In this document: one piece after another, positions 34,079-43,315 of the stretch
How positions within the stretch are numbered: the stretch's first letter is position 1
Layout: every line of letters begins with the position of its first letter
NCBI GenBank assembly: GCA_036405815.1
Contig: DASWWX010000001.1
Span: forward strand, 1-64,000
Source of the DNA: Solimonas sp036405815
GTDB lineage: Bacteria; Pseudomonadota; Gammaproteobacteria; Nevskiales; Nevskiaceae
Direction of reading: 5' to 3'
DNA length: 64,000 nt
Notes under the pieces: model-generated
Database searches by the model: none
What the model saw: the letters and a program-made list of their open reading frames with translations, nothing else
Told to the model about the DNA's origin: nothing
Program-made: the position numbers and the translations under genes

Positions 34079-35451
34079 AACGCTTGCTCGCTGTCCTCCT
34101 GCTCGTCGCCGGCCCGGTCCTGGCCGACGGCAGCGATCCCCTGCTCGACGGCTATCTGCGCGAAGCGCTGACCGGGAATCCCGGCCTGCGCGCACGCGAT
34201 TACGCGCAACAGGCCGCCGACGCCGACGCCGCGGCAGCCGGCGCGCAGCGCTGGCCGGAACTGACGCTCAACGCCCGCTATACGCGTTCTGAGGGCGGCC
34301 GCACGATCGATTTTCCCGCCGGCGATCTGCTCAACGGCGTCTACGGCACACTCAACCGCTTCCTGGTCGAGCGTGGTGAGGCGCCGGCCTTCCCGACCAT
34401 CGAGAACCAGTCGATCGCGCTGCTGCGCGAGAAGGAGCAGGAAACCAAGCTGAGCCTGACGGCGCCGCTGTTCGCCCCTGCCGTCTGGGCCAATGCCGCC
34501 GCCAAACACGCGCTGTTCCAGGGCAGCGTCGCCGGCCGCGAGGCCTATGCGCGCACGCTGGTGCGCGAGGTCAAGCGCGCCTACTACGGCGCCATGCAGG
34601 CGCAGGCCGCCGTCGACATCCTCACCGCCAGCGAACGCCTGCTCGCCGAGAACGTGCGCGTCTCGCAATCGCTGGTGGACGCCGGTAAGGCCACGCGCGA
34701 CCGCGTGCTGCGCGCCGAAGCCGAGCGCCTCGCCGTGGTGCAACGACTCGATGCGGCACGCGCGCAGGCGGCGCAGGCACAGCGCCTGCTCAATGTGCTG
34801 CGCGACGCTGACGACGTCGCGCCGGTGGCGCTGGCCGACGCCGGCGCGCTGGCGCGCCCGGCGATGCCGAAAGCGGCAGCCAACGCTTCGACGCGCCCCG
34901 AACTGCGACAGATGGATGCCGGGATCACGGCACGTGAGGCGGGCCGTCGGGCTGCCACCGCCGCGTTGCTGCCGACGCTGGCGCTGGTCGGCGACTACGG
35001 CGTACAGGGCGTGGAGTACGACTTCGATAGCGAATCCGATTTCAGCACCGTGTCGCTGGTGCTGCGCTGGACGCTGCTCGACTTCGGCAGCCGCGGTGCG
35101 CAACGCCGCAAGGCCGGCGCCGAGCTGGAACAGATCCGCGCCGAACGCACCGATCTCGAACGCCGCCTGCAACTGGCACGCAGCGGCGCTGCCGACGATC
35201 TGGCCACGTCGCTGCGCGCGATCGATGCCGCGCAGGCACGCCTGCAGGCGTCGGAAGAAGGCTTCCGCATCGCCGAACGCAAGCGCGAAGTCGCAAGCCT
35301 GTCGCAGATCGAGTTCCTCGACGCCGAACGCGCCTTGACCGAAGCGCGCCTGAATCTGGCGATCGCCCGCTGCGCGGCGCTGGACCGTGCCGCCGAGCTG
35401 GAGCTGGCGACCGCCACCTATCCCTTGCCCGCGCTCTCGCGAGCGGAGTAA
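34075..35451 (+). CDS. TolC-family outer-membrane efflux protein
   Basis: A 458-residue outer-membrane channel. Signal peptide at residues 1-16 (MKRLLAVLLLVAGPVLA). The body holds the two OEP repeats: long coiled-coil helices (VREVKRAYYGAMQAQAAVDI, AAQAQRLLNVL, LARSGAADDLATSL) and short beta segments (LTLNARYT, ALVGDYGV). It forms the tunnel duct of the tripartite pump with the next two genes; five bases separate it from the adaptor. Confidence 0.93.
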   Translation: MKRLLAVLLLVAGPVLADGSDPLLDGYLREALTGNPGLRARDYAQQAADADAAAAGAQRWPELTLNARYTRSEGGRTIDFPAGDLLNGVYGTLNRFLVERGEAPAFPTIENQSIALLREKEQETKLSLTAPLFAPAVWANAAAKHALFQGSVAGREAYARTLVREVKRAYYGAMQAQAAVDILTASERLLAENVRVSQSLVDAGKATRDRVLRAEAERLAVVQRLDAARAQAAQAQRLLNVLRDADDVAPVALADAGALARPAMPKAAANASTRPELRQMDAGITAREAGRRAATAALLPTLALVGDYGVQGVEYDFDSESDFSTVSLVLRWTLLDFGSRGAQRRKAGAELEQIRAERTDLERRLQLARSGAADDLATSLRAIDAAQARLQASEEGFRIAERKREVASLSQIEFLDAERALTEARLNLAIARCAALDRAAELELATATYPLPALSRAE

Positions 35452-35456
35452 CCGTC

Positions 35457-36512
35457 ATGTCGATCCATCACCTGTCCCTCTCTGCGCTGCTGGTCAGTGC
35501 CCTGCTGCTGAGCGCCTGCTCGGGCACCGACGACGGCGCCCCCGAGACCGAGGCGCCGGCGCGCCCGGTGCGCATCGCCACCGTCGAGCGCGGCCCGGCG
35601 CTCGCGCCGGTCGTCGGCATCGGCATCGTCGCCGCGCGCGACGAGGCACGGCTGTCGTTCAAGACCGGCGGCCTGATCCGCGAGATTGCGGTACGTCAGG
35701 GTGAAACCGTACGGGCGGGCCAGCGACTGGCAACGCTCGAGACGACCGAGATCGACGCCGGCGTCGCGCAGGCGCGCGCCGCCTCCGACAAGGCGCAGCG
35801 CGATCTCGAACGCGGCCGCCAGCTGTTCAAGGATGACGTGCTGACGCAGGAACAGCTCGATGATCTCGGCACCGCCGCCGCGGTCGCCAAGGCCCAGCTC
35901 GACGCCGCGCAGTTCAACCGCCGCTACTCGGAAATCGTCGCGCCGGCCGACGGCCGCGTACTGCGCCGCCTCGCCGAACCGCGCGAGCTGATCGCCGCCG
36001 GCCAACCGGTGCTGCTGGTCTCGCGCGGCGCCGGCGGCTACACGATGAAACTCGGCCTGCCCGATCGCGACTTCGTGCAGGTGCGGCTGGGCGATCGCGC
36101 GCGCCTGCGCTTCGACGCCTACCCCGGACGCGAGTTCGCAGCGCAGGTCGTCGAACGCGGCGAAGCCGCCGACCCGCGCACCGGCACCTTTCCGGTCGAA
36201 CTGGAAGTGGACGCCGGCGATACCGCATTGGCCTCCGGCCTGATCGGCCGTGCCGAGATCGCCGCCACCGGCGCCGGCGATGCGCAGCTCGACTACGTCC
36301 CGCTGAGTGCGCTGGTCGAAGGCAATGCCGACGCCACGTTGCTGTTCCTCTACGACGCCAAGACCCAGACCGTGCAGGGTCAGCGCGTGGCGGTGGCGTT
36401 CGTCACCGAACACCGCGCCGCGCTGCGCGAACCGCTGCCGGCCGGCAGCCAGGTCGTCACCGACGGCGCGCCCTACCTCGACGACGGTGCGCGCGCGCGC
36501 GTCGTCGAATAA
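35457..36512 (+). CDS. RND efflux periplasmic adaptor (membrane fusion) lipoprotein
   Basis: A 351-residue adaptor. The N terminus is a lipoprotein signal with lipobox LLSAC (Cys at 21). A lipoyl-like half (GGLIREIAVRQGETVRAGQRL, IVAPADGRVLRRLAEPREL), an alpha-hairpin (AQARAASDKAQRDLERGRQL) and a beta-barrel (VRLGDRARLRFDAYPGREF) follow. It bridges the RND transporter and TolC-like protein. The RND gene starts 24 bp later. Confidence 0.95.
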   Translation: MSIHHLSLSALLVSALLLSACSGTDDGAPETEAPARPVRIATVERGPALAPVVGIGIVAARDEARLSFKTGGLIREIAVRQGETVRAGQRLATLETTEIDAGVAQARAASDKAQRDLERGRQLFKDDVLTQEQLDDLGTAAAVAKAQLDAAQFNRRYSEIVAPADGRVLRRLAEPRELIAAGQPVLLVSRGAGGYTMKLGLPDRDFVQVRLGDRARLRFDAYPGREFAAQVVERGEAADPRTGTFPVELEVDAGDTALASGLIGRAEIAATGAGDAQLDYVPLSALVEGNADATLLFLYDAKTQTVQGQRVAVAFVTEHRAALREPLPAGSQVVTDGAPYLDDGARARVVE

Positions 36513-36536
36513 GCGCGAACCACCGGGAGCGTCGCC

Positions 36537-39500
36537 ATGCGTATCGCCGAGTTCTCCGTCCGCAACGTGCCGTTCATGATGGTCGTGTTCGCGATGCTGC
36601 TCGCGATCGGCCTGATGGCGCTGCGCGACATTCCGCGCACCGAAGATCCCTACTTCCCGATCTCGGCGTTCTCGATCATCGCGATCTACCCGGGCGCCGA
36701 TCCGCTGGAGATCGAACGCCAGGTCGTCGAACCCATCGAGGATGCGATCTACAAGCTCGACGACGTCAAGGAGATGATCTCGACCTCGGACGACAGCGTC
36801 GGCATCGTCCGCATCGAGTTCGAGGCCTTCGTCGATACCGAGAAGAAGTACGACGAGGTCACGCGCGAACTGAACACGATCCGTCTGCCGGACGGCGTCG
36901 CCAAACTCGAAGTGCAGAAGATCAATCCCGGTACGGTCTACATCGTGCAGGCGGCGCTGGTGTCGGAGACGGCGTCCTGGGCGACGCTGGAAGACTGGGC
37001 CGAAGAGATCACCGATCGCTTCGAGCGCCTGCCGGGCGTGCTCGAGGCCGAAAGCTGGGCCTATCCGGACCGCGAACTCAGCGTCGAACTGGACCTGAAG
37101 CGTCTAGCCGAACTGAATCTGCGCGCCACGCAGGTGCTGGCCGCGGTGCGCGCCGCCAACACCAACGTGCCCGGCGGCGCCATCGAGATCGGCAGCCGCC
37201 GCTTCAACATCAAGACCAGCGGCAACTATCAGTCGCCGGAGCAGGTGCTGGACACCGTGATCCTCGGCGACGGCGCCCGCGCCGTGCGCGTGCGCGATGT
37301 GGCCACCGTGCGCTGGGCGCCCGGTCCGGAGCGCCACCTCGGCCGCTACGACGGCAAGCGCGCCGTATTCGTCACCGCCAACCAGAAGGCCGGCCAGAAC
37401 ATCTTCGTCACGCGTGACGCGCTGTACGGCGTGCTCGACCAGATCGAGCAGGAACTGCCGGCCGACGTGAAGCTGGAGCGCGGCTTCGATCAGTCGCGCA
37501 ATGTCGCCAAGCGGCTCAACCGCCTGTCCGCGGACTTCATCATCGCCATCGTGCTGGTGTCGATCACGCTGCTGCCGCTGGGACTGCGCGCCGCCGGTAT
37601 CGTCATGGTGTCGATCCCGCTGTCGCTGGCGATGGGCCTGGCGGCGCTGTACTTCGCCGGCTTCTCGCTGAACCAGATGTCGATTGCCGGCTTCGTTGTC
37701 GCGCTCGGCCTGCTGGTAGACGATTCGATCGTCGTCACCGAGAACATCTCGCGCTTCCTGCGCGGCGGACGCAGTCCCGACGATGCGGCGATCCTGGCCA
37801 CGCGCCAGATCGCGCTGGCGGTGCTCGGCTGCACGGCGACGCTGCTGTTCGCGTTCCTGCCGCTGCTGGCCCTGCCCGGCAACGCCGGCAAGTTCGTGCG
37901 CTCGCTGCCGCTGGCGGTGGTGTTCACGGTGATCGCGTCGCTGTTCGTGTCGCTGACGATCATTCCGTTCCTGGCCTCGCGCGTGCTGCCACGCGATGAA
38001 TCGCACGAGGGCAACAAGATCCTGCAGCGGCTGATGGGCCTGATCCACCGCGTCTACTCGCCGCTGCTGCGGCGCGCGCTGGCACGGCCGAAGACGACAC
38101 TGGCGCTGGCCTCCGTCCTCGTGGTCGCCGCCTTCGGCCTAGTGCCGGGCATGGGCATGAGTCTGTTCCCGAAGGCCGACACGCCGCAGTTCCTGATCCA
38201 GGTGCGCCTGCCGGACGGCGCGAGCATGGCCAGCTCGGACGCGGTGCTGCGGGAAATCGAGGGGGTGCTGTCGGACACCGAGGAGGTTCACCTCTACATG
38301 TCCAACCTCGGCCGCGGCAACCCGCGCATCTACTACAACGTGTTCCAGCACGAGTACGCGTCCAACTACGCGGAAGTGTTCGTGCAGCTCGATCGCTATC
38401 GGCCCAAGCACACGCCGGCGCTGCTGGATCGCCTGCGTCAGCGCTTCGACGAAATTCCGGGCGCCGAGATCCTGGTCAAGCAGTTCGAGAACGGCCCGCC
38501 GATGGAGGCCCCGATCGCGATCCGCGTGATCGGGCCGGACCTGCAGGAACTGCGCCGCCTGTCCGGTGAGGTCGAGCATCTGATCCGCACCACCCCCGGC
38601 ACGCGCGACATCGTCAATCCGCAGCGCCGCACGCGCATCGACCTCGACCTGCGCATCGACCGCACCAAGGCCGGTCTGCTCGGCGTGCCACCGCTGGAGG
38701 CGGACCAGACCGTGCGCCTGGCGGTGGCCGGCCTGCCGGCCGGCGACTTCCGAACGCCAGCAGGCGACAGCTATCCGATCGTGCTGCGCGCACCGCTGGC
38801 CGGCAACGCCACGCTGGCGTCGCTGGAAGGCCTGCACGTCGGCACCGCCGCTGGCGGCCAGGTGCCTTTGGCGCAGATCACGAGCCCGGCACTGGCGGAA
38901 TCGCAGTCGCGCATCTACCGCCGCGACCGCGAGCGCGCCGTGTCGATCACCGCGCACACCGCCACCGGCTACAACACCGAGCAGGTGACGAACATGATCC
39001 TGTCGCAGCTCGAGCAGATGCAGTGGCCGACCGGCTACCGTTACTCCGCCGGCGGCGAAGTCGAGAGCCGTCAGGACAGCTTCGCCGGCTTCGGCACCGC
39101 CATCCTGGTCGCGCTGTTCGGCATCATGGCCGTGCTGGTGCTGGAGTTCGGCAGCTTCAAGTCGACGCTGATCGTGGCCACCGTGATCCCGCTGGGCATC
39201 ATGGGCGGCATCGTCATGCTGTTTCTGGCCGGCTTCAATCTCAGCTTCACGGCGATGCTCGGCTTCATCGCGCTGGTCGGCATCGAGATCAAGAACTCGA
39301 TTCTGATGGTGGACTTCACCAACCAGCTGCGGGCTGCCGGCCGGCCGCTGGACGACGCCATCGCCGAGGCCGGCGAGATCCGCTTCCTGCCGATCCTGCT
39401 GACCTCGGTCACCGCCATCGGCGGCCTGATGCCGCTGGCGGTGCAGAACTCACCGCTCTACTCGCCGATGGCCTGGGTCATCATCGGCGGCCTGATCACG

Positions 39501-39611
39501 TCCACGCTGATCGGTCGCCTGGTCACGCCGGTGATGTACAAGCTGCTGCCGCCGCCGATGCACACGCTGCGCGGCGGTCATCTGGAGGCCACCACGCCCG
39601 CCTCGCTGTAG
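36537..39611 (+). CDS. RND efflux transporter permease
   Basis: A 1024-residue inner-membrane proton-driven pump with the RND pattern of 12 transmembrane helices and two large periplasmic loops. The proton-relay aspartates are in LLVDDSIVVTENI (D395, D396), and the partner Lys is in GIEIKNSILMVDF (about residue 918). The N terminus RNVPFMMVVFAMLLAIGL is the first helix. It is closer to the AcrB/HAE1-like group than to heavy-metal CusA pumps, judged by the VDDSIVV segment; the substrate is unknown. Confidence 0.96.
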   Translation: MRIAEFSVRNVPFMMVVFAMLLAIGLMALRDIPRTEDPYFPISAFSIIAIYPGADPLEIERQVVEPIEDAIYKLDDVKEMISTSDDSVGIVRIEFEAFVDTEKKYDEVTRELNTIRLPDGVAKLEVQKINPGTVYIVQAALVSETASWATLEDWAEEITDRFERLPGVLEAESWAYPDRELSVELDLKRLAELNLRATQVLAAVRAANTNVPGGAIEIGSRRFNIKTSGNYQSPEQVLDTVILGDGARAVRVRDVATVRWAPGPERHLGRYDGKRAVFVTANQKAGQNIFVTRDALYGVLDQIEQELPADVKLERGFDQSRNVAKRLNRLSADFIIAIVLVSITLLPLGLRAAGIVMVSIPLSLAMGLAALYFAGFSLNQMSIAGFVVALGLLVDDSIVVTENISRFLRGGRSPDDAAILATRQIALAVLGCTATLLFAFLPLLALPGNAGKFVRSLPLAVVFTVIASLFVSLTIIPFLASRVLPRDESHEGNKILQRLMGLIHRVYSPLLRRALARPKTTLALASVLVVAAFGLVPGMGMSLFPKADTPQFLIQVRLPDGASMASSDAVLREIEGVLSDTEEVHLYMSNLGRGNPRIYYNVFQHEYASNYAEVFVQLDRYRPKHTPALLDRLRQRFDEIPGAEILVKQFENGPPMEAPIAIRVIGPDLQELRRLSGEVEHLIRTTPGTRDIVNPQRRTRIDLDLRIDRTKAGLLGVPPLEADQTVRLAVAGLPAGDFRTPAGDSYPIVLRAPLAGNATLASLEGLHVGTAAGGQVPLAQITSPALAESQSRIYRRDRERAVSITAHTATGYNTEQVTNMILSQLEQMQWPTGYRYSAGGEVESRQDSFAGFGTAILVALFGIMAVLVLEFGSFKSTLIVATVIPLGIMGGIVMLFLAGFNLSFTAMLGFIALVGIEIKNSILMVDFTNQLRAAGRPLDDAIAEAGEIRFLPILLTSVTAIGGLMPLAVQNSPLYSPMAWVIIGGLITSTLIGRLVTPVMYKLLPPPMHTLRGGHLEATTPASL

Positions 39612-39756
39612 GTGATTTTTCTTCCGCTTCTGGGTGGTTTTCCCAGCCCCGGTCCCGGTGCGGTCGGCGTAGGATAATTCCCACGTTGCAGGCGCGGCCG
39701 GGACCGGGAGTCCCCCGGTCGCGCACCTCACCCTCCCTCCAGCAGGAAATTTCTGC

Positions 39757-42700
39757 ATGAAACGCTATTCCGCCTCGACGCTCGCCGGGCTTGGCCTCGG
39801 CTGCGCCCTGCTCTGCGGCCCCGTGCTTGCCTCCGAACCGGCATCGCACGATGTGACGCTGCCGACCACGCCCGGCCAGACCGTCGTCCTCGAATGGACC
39901 GGCACGGCCCTGCCCGGCGTCAGCGGCATCGGCAGCCTGGGCAGCCTCGGCAGTCTGGTCGGCGCCAGCATCGAGATTCCCTGCCTGCAGGCCAGTGCGG
40001 ACGACCGTCACACCATCAATCTCACCGTGCCCGAAGGCGCCTATGAGGCCGTCAACGTCACCGCCGATTTCCAGATCGAGTGGGAACCGGGTTCGGAAGT
40101 GCCCGGCGGCCTGGCCACCGATCCCGACCTCGTGCTCAGCGTGTATCACGACAGCGCGCTGCTCGGCACCAGCGATGGCGGCAGCCCGCAGGAAATCGTT
40201 GGCACCAACAATCCGGCGGCGGGCGCCTATGTCGCCATCGCCTGCCCGTTCCTGTCCACCGGCCCGACGCCTTATCGCGGCAAGCTGACGCTGACGGCGC
40301 TGGAACCGGCCAGCTGTGTCGAGGCGCCGACCAAGGCGCTGGCGCATTCGTCGGTCGTCTCGTCGTTGACCGGCCTCAAGGATCAGGAACTCCCGGGCCT
40401 GGCCAATTTCAGCCGCTTCGGTCTCGAAACGATGCAGCGCGACAGCGCGCTCCCGCAGAACCTCGGCGGACGACTGCAGTCGTCGCTGTTCGACCGCTCG
40501 CTCGGCCTGCCCACCTTCCTCTGGGCCAAGCGCAACGCGCAGCCGGCCGTGGTCGGCCCGCTGACGATGCGTGAGACGCTGATCGCTCAGGCCCGCGCGC
40601 ACCTGCTGACCGAGGCCAAGCGCCTGGGCCTGTCGCCCGCGGCGATCGAGCAGGCCGAAGTGTTCGACGCGCAGTTCAACGGCAGTGGCCCGGCGGTTGT
40701 CCGCTTCCGTCAGGTCGTGAACGGCGTGCCGGTGCATCACCGCTCGCTGAACGTGCTGCTGGATCGCGGCTATCGCCCGATCGCGGTCTCCGGCTATTTC
40801 GCGCCGACCGCGATGACGACGCCGGCGTTCGCGCTGAGCGGCGCCACGGCGATCTCGACCGCGTGGTCGCACCTCGGCGGCCGCCTGCTGCCGAACCTGC
40901 TGTCGCGCCTCGACACGCGCGGCGGCTGGGACTGGTACAACACGCCGGCGCTGGAAGGCTCCCATGTGTTCGAGCGTGCGCCGCGTCTGCGTCGCGTCTA
41001 CTTCCCGCGCGCCAACGGCCTGGAACCGGCCTACGAAATCGAGCTGTTCGCCAAGGCTCGCGCCAACCGTCAGCTTGCCGCCTACGCGCTGGTGGTCTCG
41101 GCCGCCGATGGCAGCATCCTGCACCGCAAGAACCTGAAGGCGGAGGCGGCGTTCACCTATCGCACGTTCGCGGACGACCAGGCCCCGTACACGCCGGACG
41201 ATTCGCCGTTCGGCAACGACCTGACGCCGTTCCCGTTCGCCTCGCCGGACACGCCGGTCGACCGTACCGGCGGCGGCACCAAGCTGGTCACGTTGGAACA
41301 CGCCGGCATCGTCACCGGTGACCCCTGGCTGCCGGACAACGCGACGACGACCAAGGGCAACCACGTCGAAGCCTGCATCGACCTGTTCGACACGCCGGTC
41401 TCGGGCCTGATCTCGAACCCGCTCAACACCTGCGACCCGCTGCTCGGCGACATCGAGCCGCCGCTGACCGGACCGAACACCTTCGACTACCCGATCGCGC
41501 CGGGTGAAGACCCGTCGCACGACAACGCACAGAAAGCTGCGGCGGTCAGCCTGTTCTACGCGATCAACTGGATGCACGACATCTGGTACAACCACGGCTT
41601 CGACGAAGTCTCCGGCAACGCGCAGAGCAGCAACTACGGTCGCGGTGGCGTCGAAGGCGATCCGATGATCGCCCAGGGCCAGGACGCCTCCGGCCGCGGC
41701 AATGCCAACATGAGCACGCCGTCCGACGGCTCCTCGCCGACCATGCAGCAGTACCTGTTCGACGGCCCGTCGATCGGCGAAGTGCGCGTCACCGCGCCCA
41801 GCGACAGCGGCCCGCTGCGCTGGGCCGGCGCGCAGTTCGGCCCGGACGCGTACGACACGACCGGCGACGTCGCCGTCGCCAACGAAATGGGCGGCGAGAA
41901 CCCGACCGACGGCTGCGGCGTCGCGCTCCCCGCGCTGCCGTTGCCGCTGGTGGCGCTGCCCTCGATCCCGGCACCGCCGCAGCCCTCGCTGTCCGGCAAG
42001 ATCGCGCTGGTTGATCGCGGCGGCTGCAACTTCACCACCAAGGCGCAGTTCGCGGTGCTCTCGGGCGCCTCGGCGGTGATCGTCGTGAACAACACCGACG
42101 GCGAGCCGTTCGGCATGAGCAACGGCGACCTGCCGATCAGCGGCCTGCCGGTGCCGGTGAGCCCCACCGACGTGCTGTATCGCATCCCGGCGCTGATGAT
42201 CCGCAAGGCCGACGGCGAGGCGATCAAGGCCGCGATCGCAGCGGGCCAGACGGTGACGATGCGACTGTCGCGCGAACCGTCGATCGACATCGATGCCACG
42301 CTCGACAACCAGATCGTTGCGCACGAGTACTTCCACTACGTGCACCACCGTCTGACCGATTCGAGCAACCAGCAGGCCAGCGCGATGAGCGAAGGCTGGG
42401 GTGACATCCAGGGGTTCATGCTCGGAGTGCGCGCCGACGACACGCAGGTCGCCGGCAACGAGCGGTTCCAGGGCGCCTACGGGATGGCCGGCTACTCGGT
42501 GAACAACTTCTTCGCCGGTATCCGTCGTGCGCCGTACAGCACGGACTTTGCGAAGAACGCATTCACGTTCAAGCACATCGCCGATGGCGAACCGACGCCG
42601 GACGGCGGCGTGGGTGCTACCAACTCGGCGGTGCACAACTCCGGCGAGATCTGGGCCAATGCCATGTTCGAGTGCTATGCCGGCCTGCTCAACGACCCGC

Positions 42701-43104
42701 GCCACTCGTTCGTCGAAGCCCAGAGCCGCATGCGCGACTACATCATCGGCGGCTTCAAGATGACGCCGGCGGACGCGACCTACACCGAAGCGCGCGACGC
42801 CGTGCTGTCGGTGGTGCTGGCCAACGACTTCGAGGACTTCCGTCGCTGCTCGGCCGGCTTCGCCAAGCGCGGCATGGGGCTCAATGCGGTTGCACCGGCG
42901 CGTTCCAGCACCGACCACGTCGGTGTCGTCGAGGACTACACCGAGTTCACCTGCAAGGTGAGCGGCGGCGACGGTGGCGGCAACCCGCGCCCGGGTCGTC
43001 CGGATGCGGGCCGCTTCGGCACAGGCGCTACGGGCCTGGCGCTGCTGCTGCCGCTGCTCGGCCTGGCGCTGCTGCGCCGGCGCCGCAACTGGCGCAGGCA
43101 CTGA
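39757..43104 (+). CDS. Secreted M36-type (fungalysin-like) metallopeptidase with PA insert and C-terminal sorting tail
   Basis: A 1115-residue exported peptidase. Signal peptide residues 1-25; an FTP-like propeptide region (VVRFRQVVNGVPVHHRSLNV, 310-330); and a catalytic domain with NQIVAHEYFHYVHH (H856, H860 zinc ligands), SEGWGD (E879, third ligand) and NSGEIWANAMFE. A protease-associated domain is inserted before it (GKIALVDRGGCNFTTKAQFAVL). The extreme C terminus (GGDGGG, a hydrophobic segment, RRRRN) is a GlyGly-CTERM-like sorting signal, usually cut by a rhombosortase. It probably breaks down external protein. Preceded by a 145-bp gap with a possible -10 TAGGATAAT; a strong terminator follows. 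Confidence 0.9.
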   Translation: MKRYSASTLAGLGLGCALLCGPVLASEPASHDVTLPTTPGQTVVLEWTGTALPGVSGIGSLGSLGSLVGASIEIPCLQASADDRHTINLTVPEGAYEAVNVTADFQIEWEPGSEVPGGLATDPDLVLSVYHDSALLGTSDGGSPQEIVGTNNPAAGAYVAIACPFLSTGPTPYRGKLTLTALEPASCVEAPTKALAHSSVVSSLTGLKDQELPGLANFSRFGLETMQRDSALPQNLGGRLQSSLFDRSLGLPTFLWAKRNAQPAVVGPLTMRETLIAQARAHLLTEAKRLGLSPAAIEQAEVFDAQFNGSGPAVVRFRQVVNGVPVHHRSLNVLLDRGYRPIAVSGYFAPTAMTTPAFALSGATAISTAWSHLGGRLLPNLLSRLDTRGGWDWYNTPALEGSHVFERAPRLRRVYFPRANGLEPAYEIELFAKARANRQLAAYALVVSAADGSILHRKNLKAEAAFTYRTFADDQAPYTPDDSPFGNDLTPFPFASPDTPVDRTGGGTKLVTLEHAGIVTGDPWLPDNATTTKGNHVEACIDLFDTPVSGLISNPLNTCDPLLGDIEPPLTGPNTFDYPIAPGEDPSHDNAQKAAAVSLFYAINWMHDIWYNHGFDEVSGNAQSSNYGRGGVEGDPMIAQGQDASGRGNANMSTPSDGSSPTMQQYLFDGPSIGEVRVTAPSDSGPLRWAGAQFGPDAYDTTGDVAVANEMGGENPTDGCGVALPALPLPLVALPSIPAPPQPSLSGKIALVDRGGCNFTTKAQFAVLSGASAVIVVNNTDGEPFGMSNGDLPISGLPVPVSPTDVLYRIPALMIRKADGEAIKAAIAAGQTVTMRLSREPSIDIDATLDNQIVAHEYFHYVHHRLTDSSNQQASAMSEGWGDIQGFMLGVRADDTQVAGNERFQGAYGMAGYSVNNFFAGIRRAPYSTDFAKNAFTFKHIADGEPTPDGGVGATNSAVHNSGEIWANAMFECYAGLLNDPRHSFVEAQSRMRDYIIGGFKMTPADATYTEARDAVLSVVLANDFEDFRRCSAGFAKRGMGLNAVAPARSSTDHVGVVEDYTEFTCKVSGGDGGGNPRPGRPDAGRFGTGATGLALLLPLLGLALLRRRRNWRRH

Positions 43105-43123
43105 AATCGCCATCCTCGGCAAG

Positions 43124-43155
43124 CGAAGGCCCCGCACTGCGGGGCCTTCGTGTTT
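43124..43155 (+). terminator. Rho-independent terminator after the metallopeptidase gene
   Basis: A 12-bp stem, CGAAGGCCCCGC-ACT-GCGGGGCCTTCG, followed by GTGTTT. The remaining bases to the opgD start (211-bp gap) show no other feature. Confidence 0.85.
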
Positions 43156-43315
43156 CTGCGGTCGCCCGATTCGCTGCACATCCACGGCACGAGACCACCG
43201 CGGCGACGATTCAAGCCCGGTTCAGGCGCCGCCGGCTGCAATGCGCCCCTTGCACCGCCGTGCCGCAAGCCTTGCAATAGCGGGCCGGCCCGATCCCCAA
43301 GACGAGAACGCTCCG

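Noticed and set aside
39523..43185. A 1220-codon open frame on the minus strand
   Set aside because: It is antisense to the M36 peptidase gene, with Arg/Gly/Ala-rich shadow composition and no motif. Long antisense frames are expected at this GC content.
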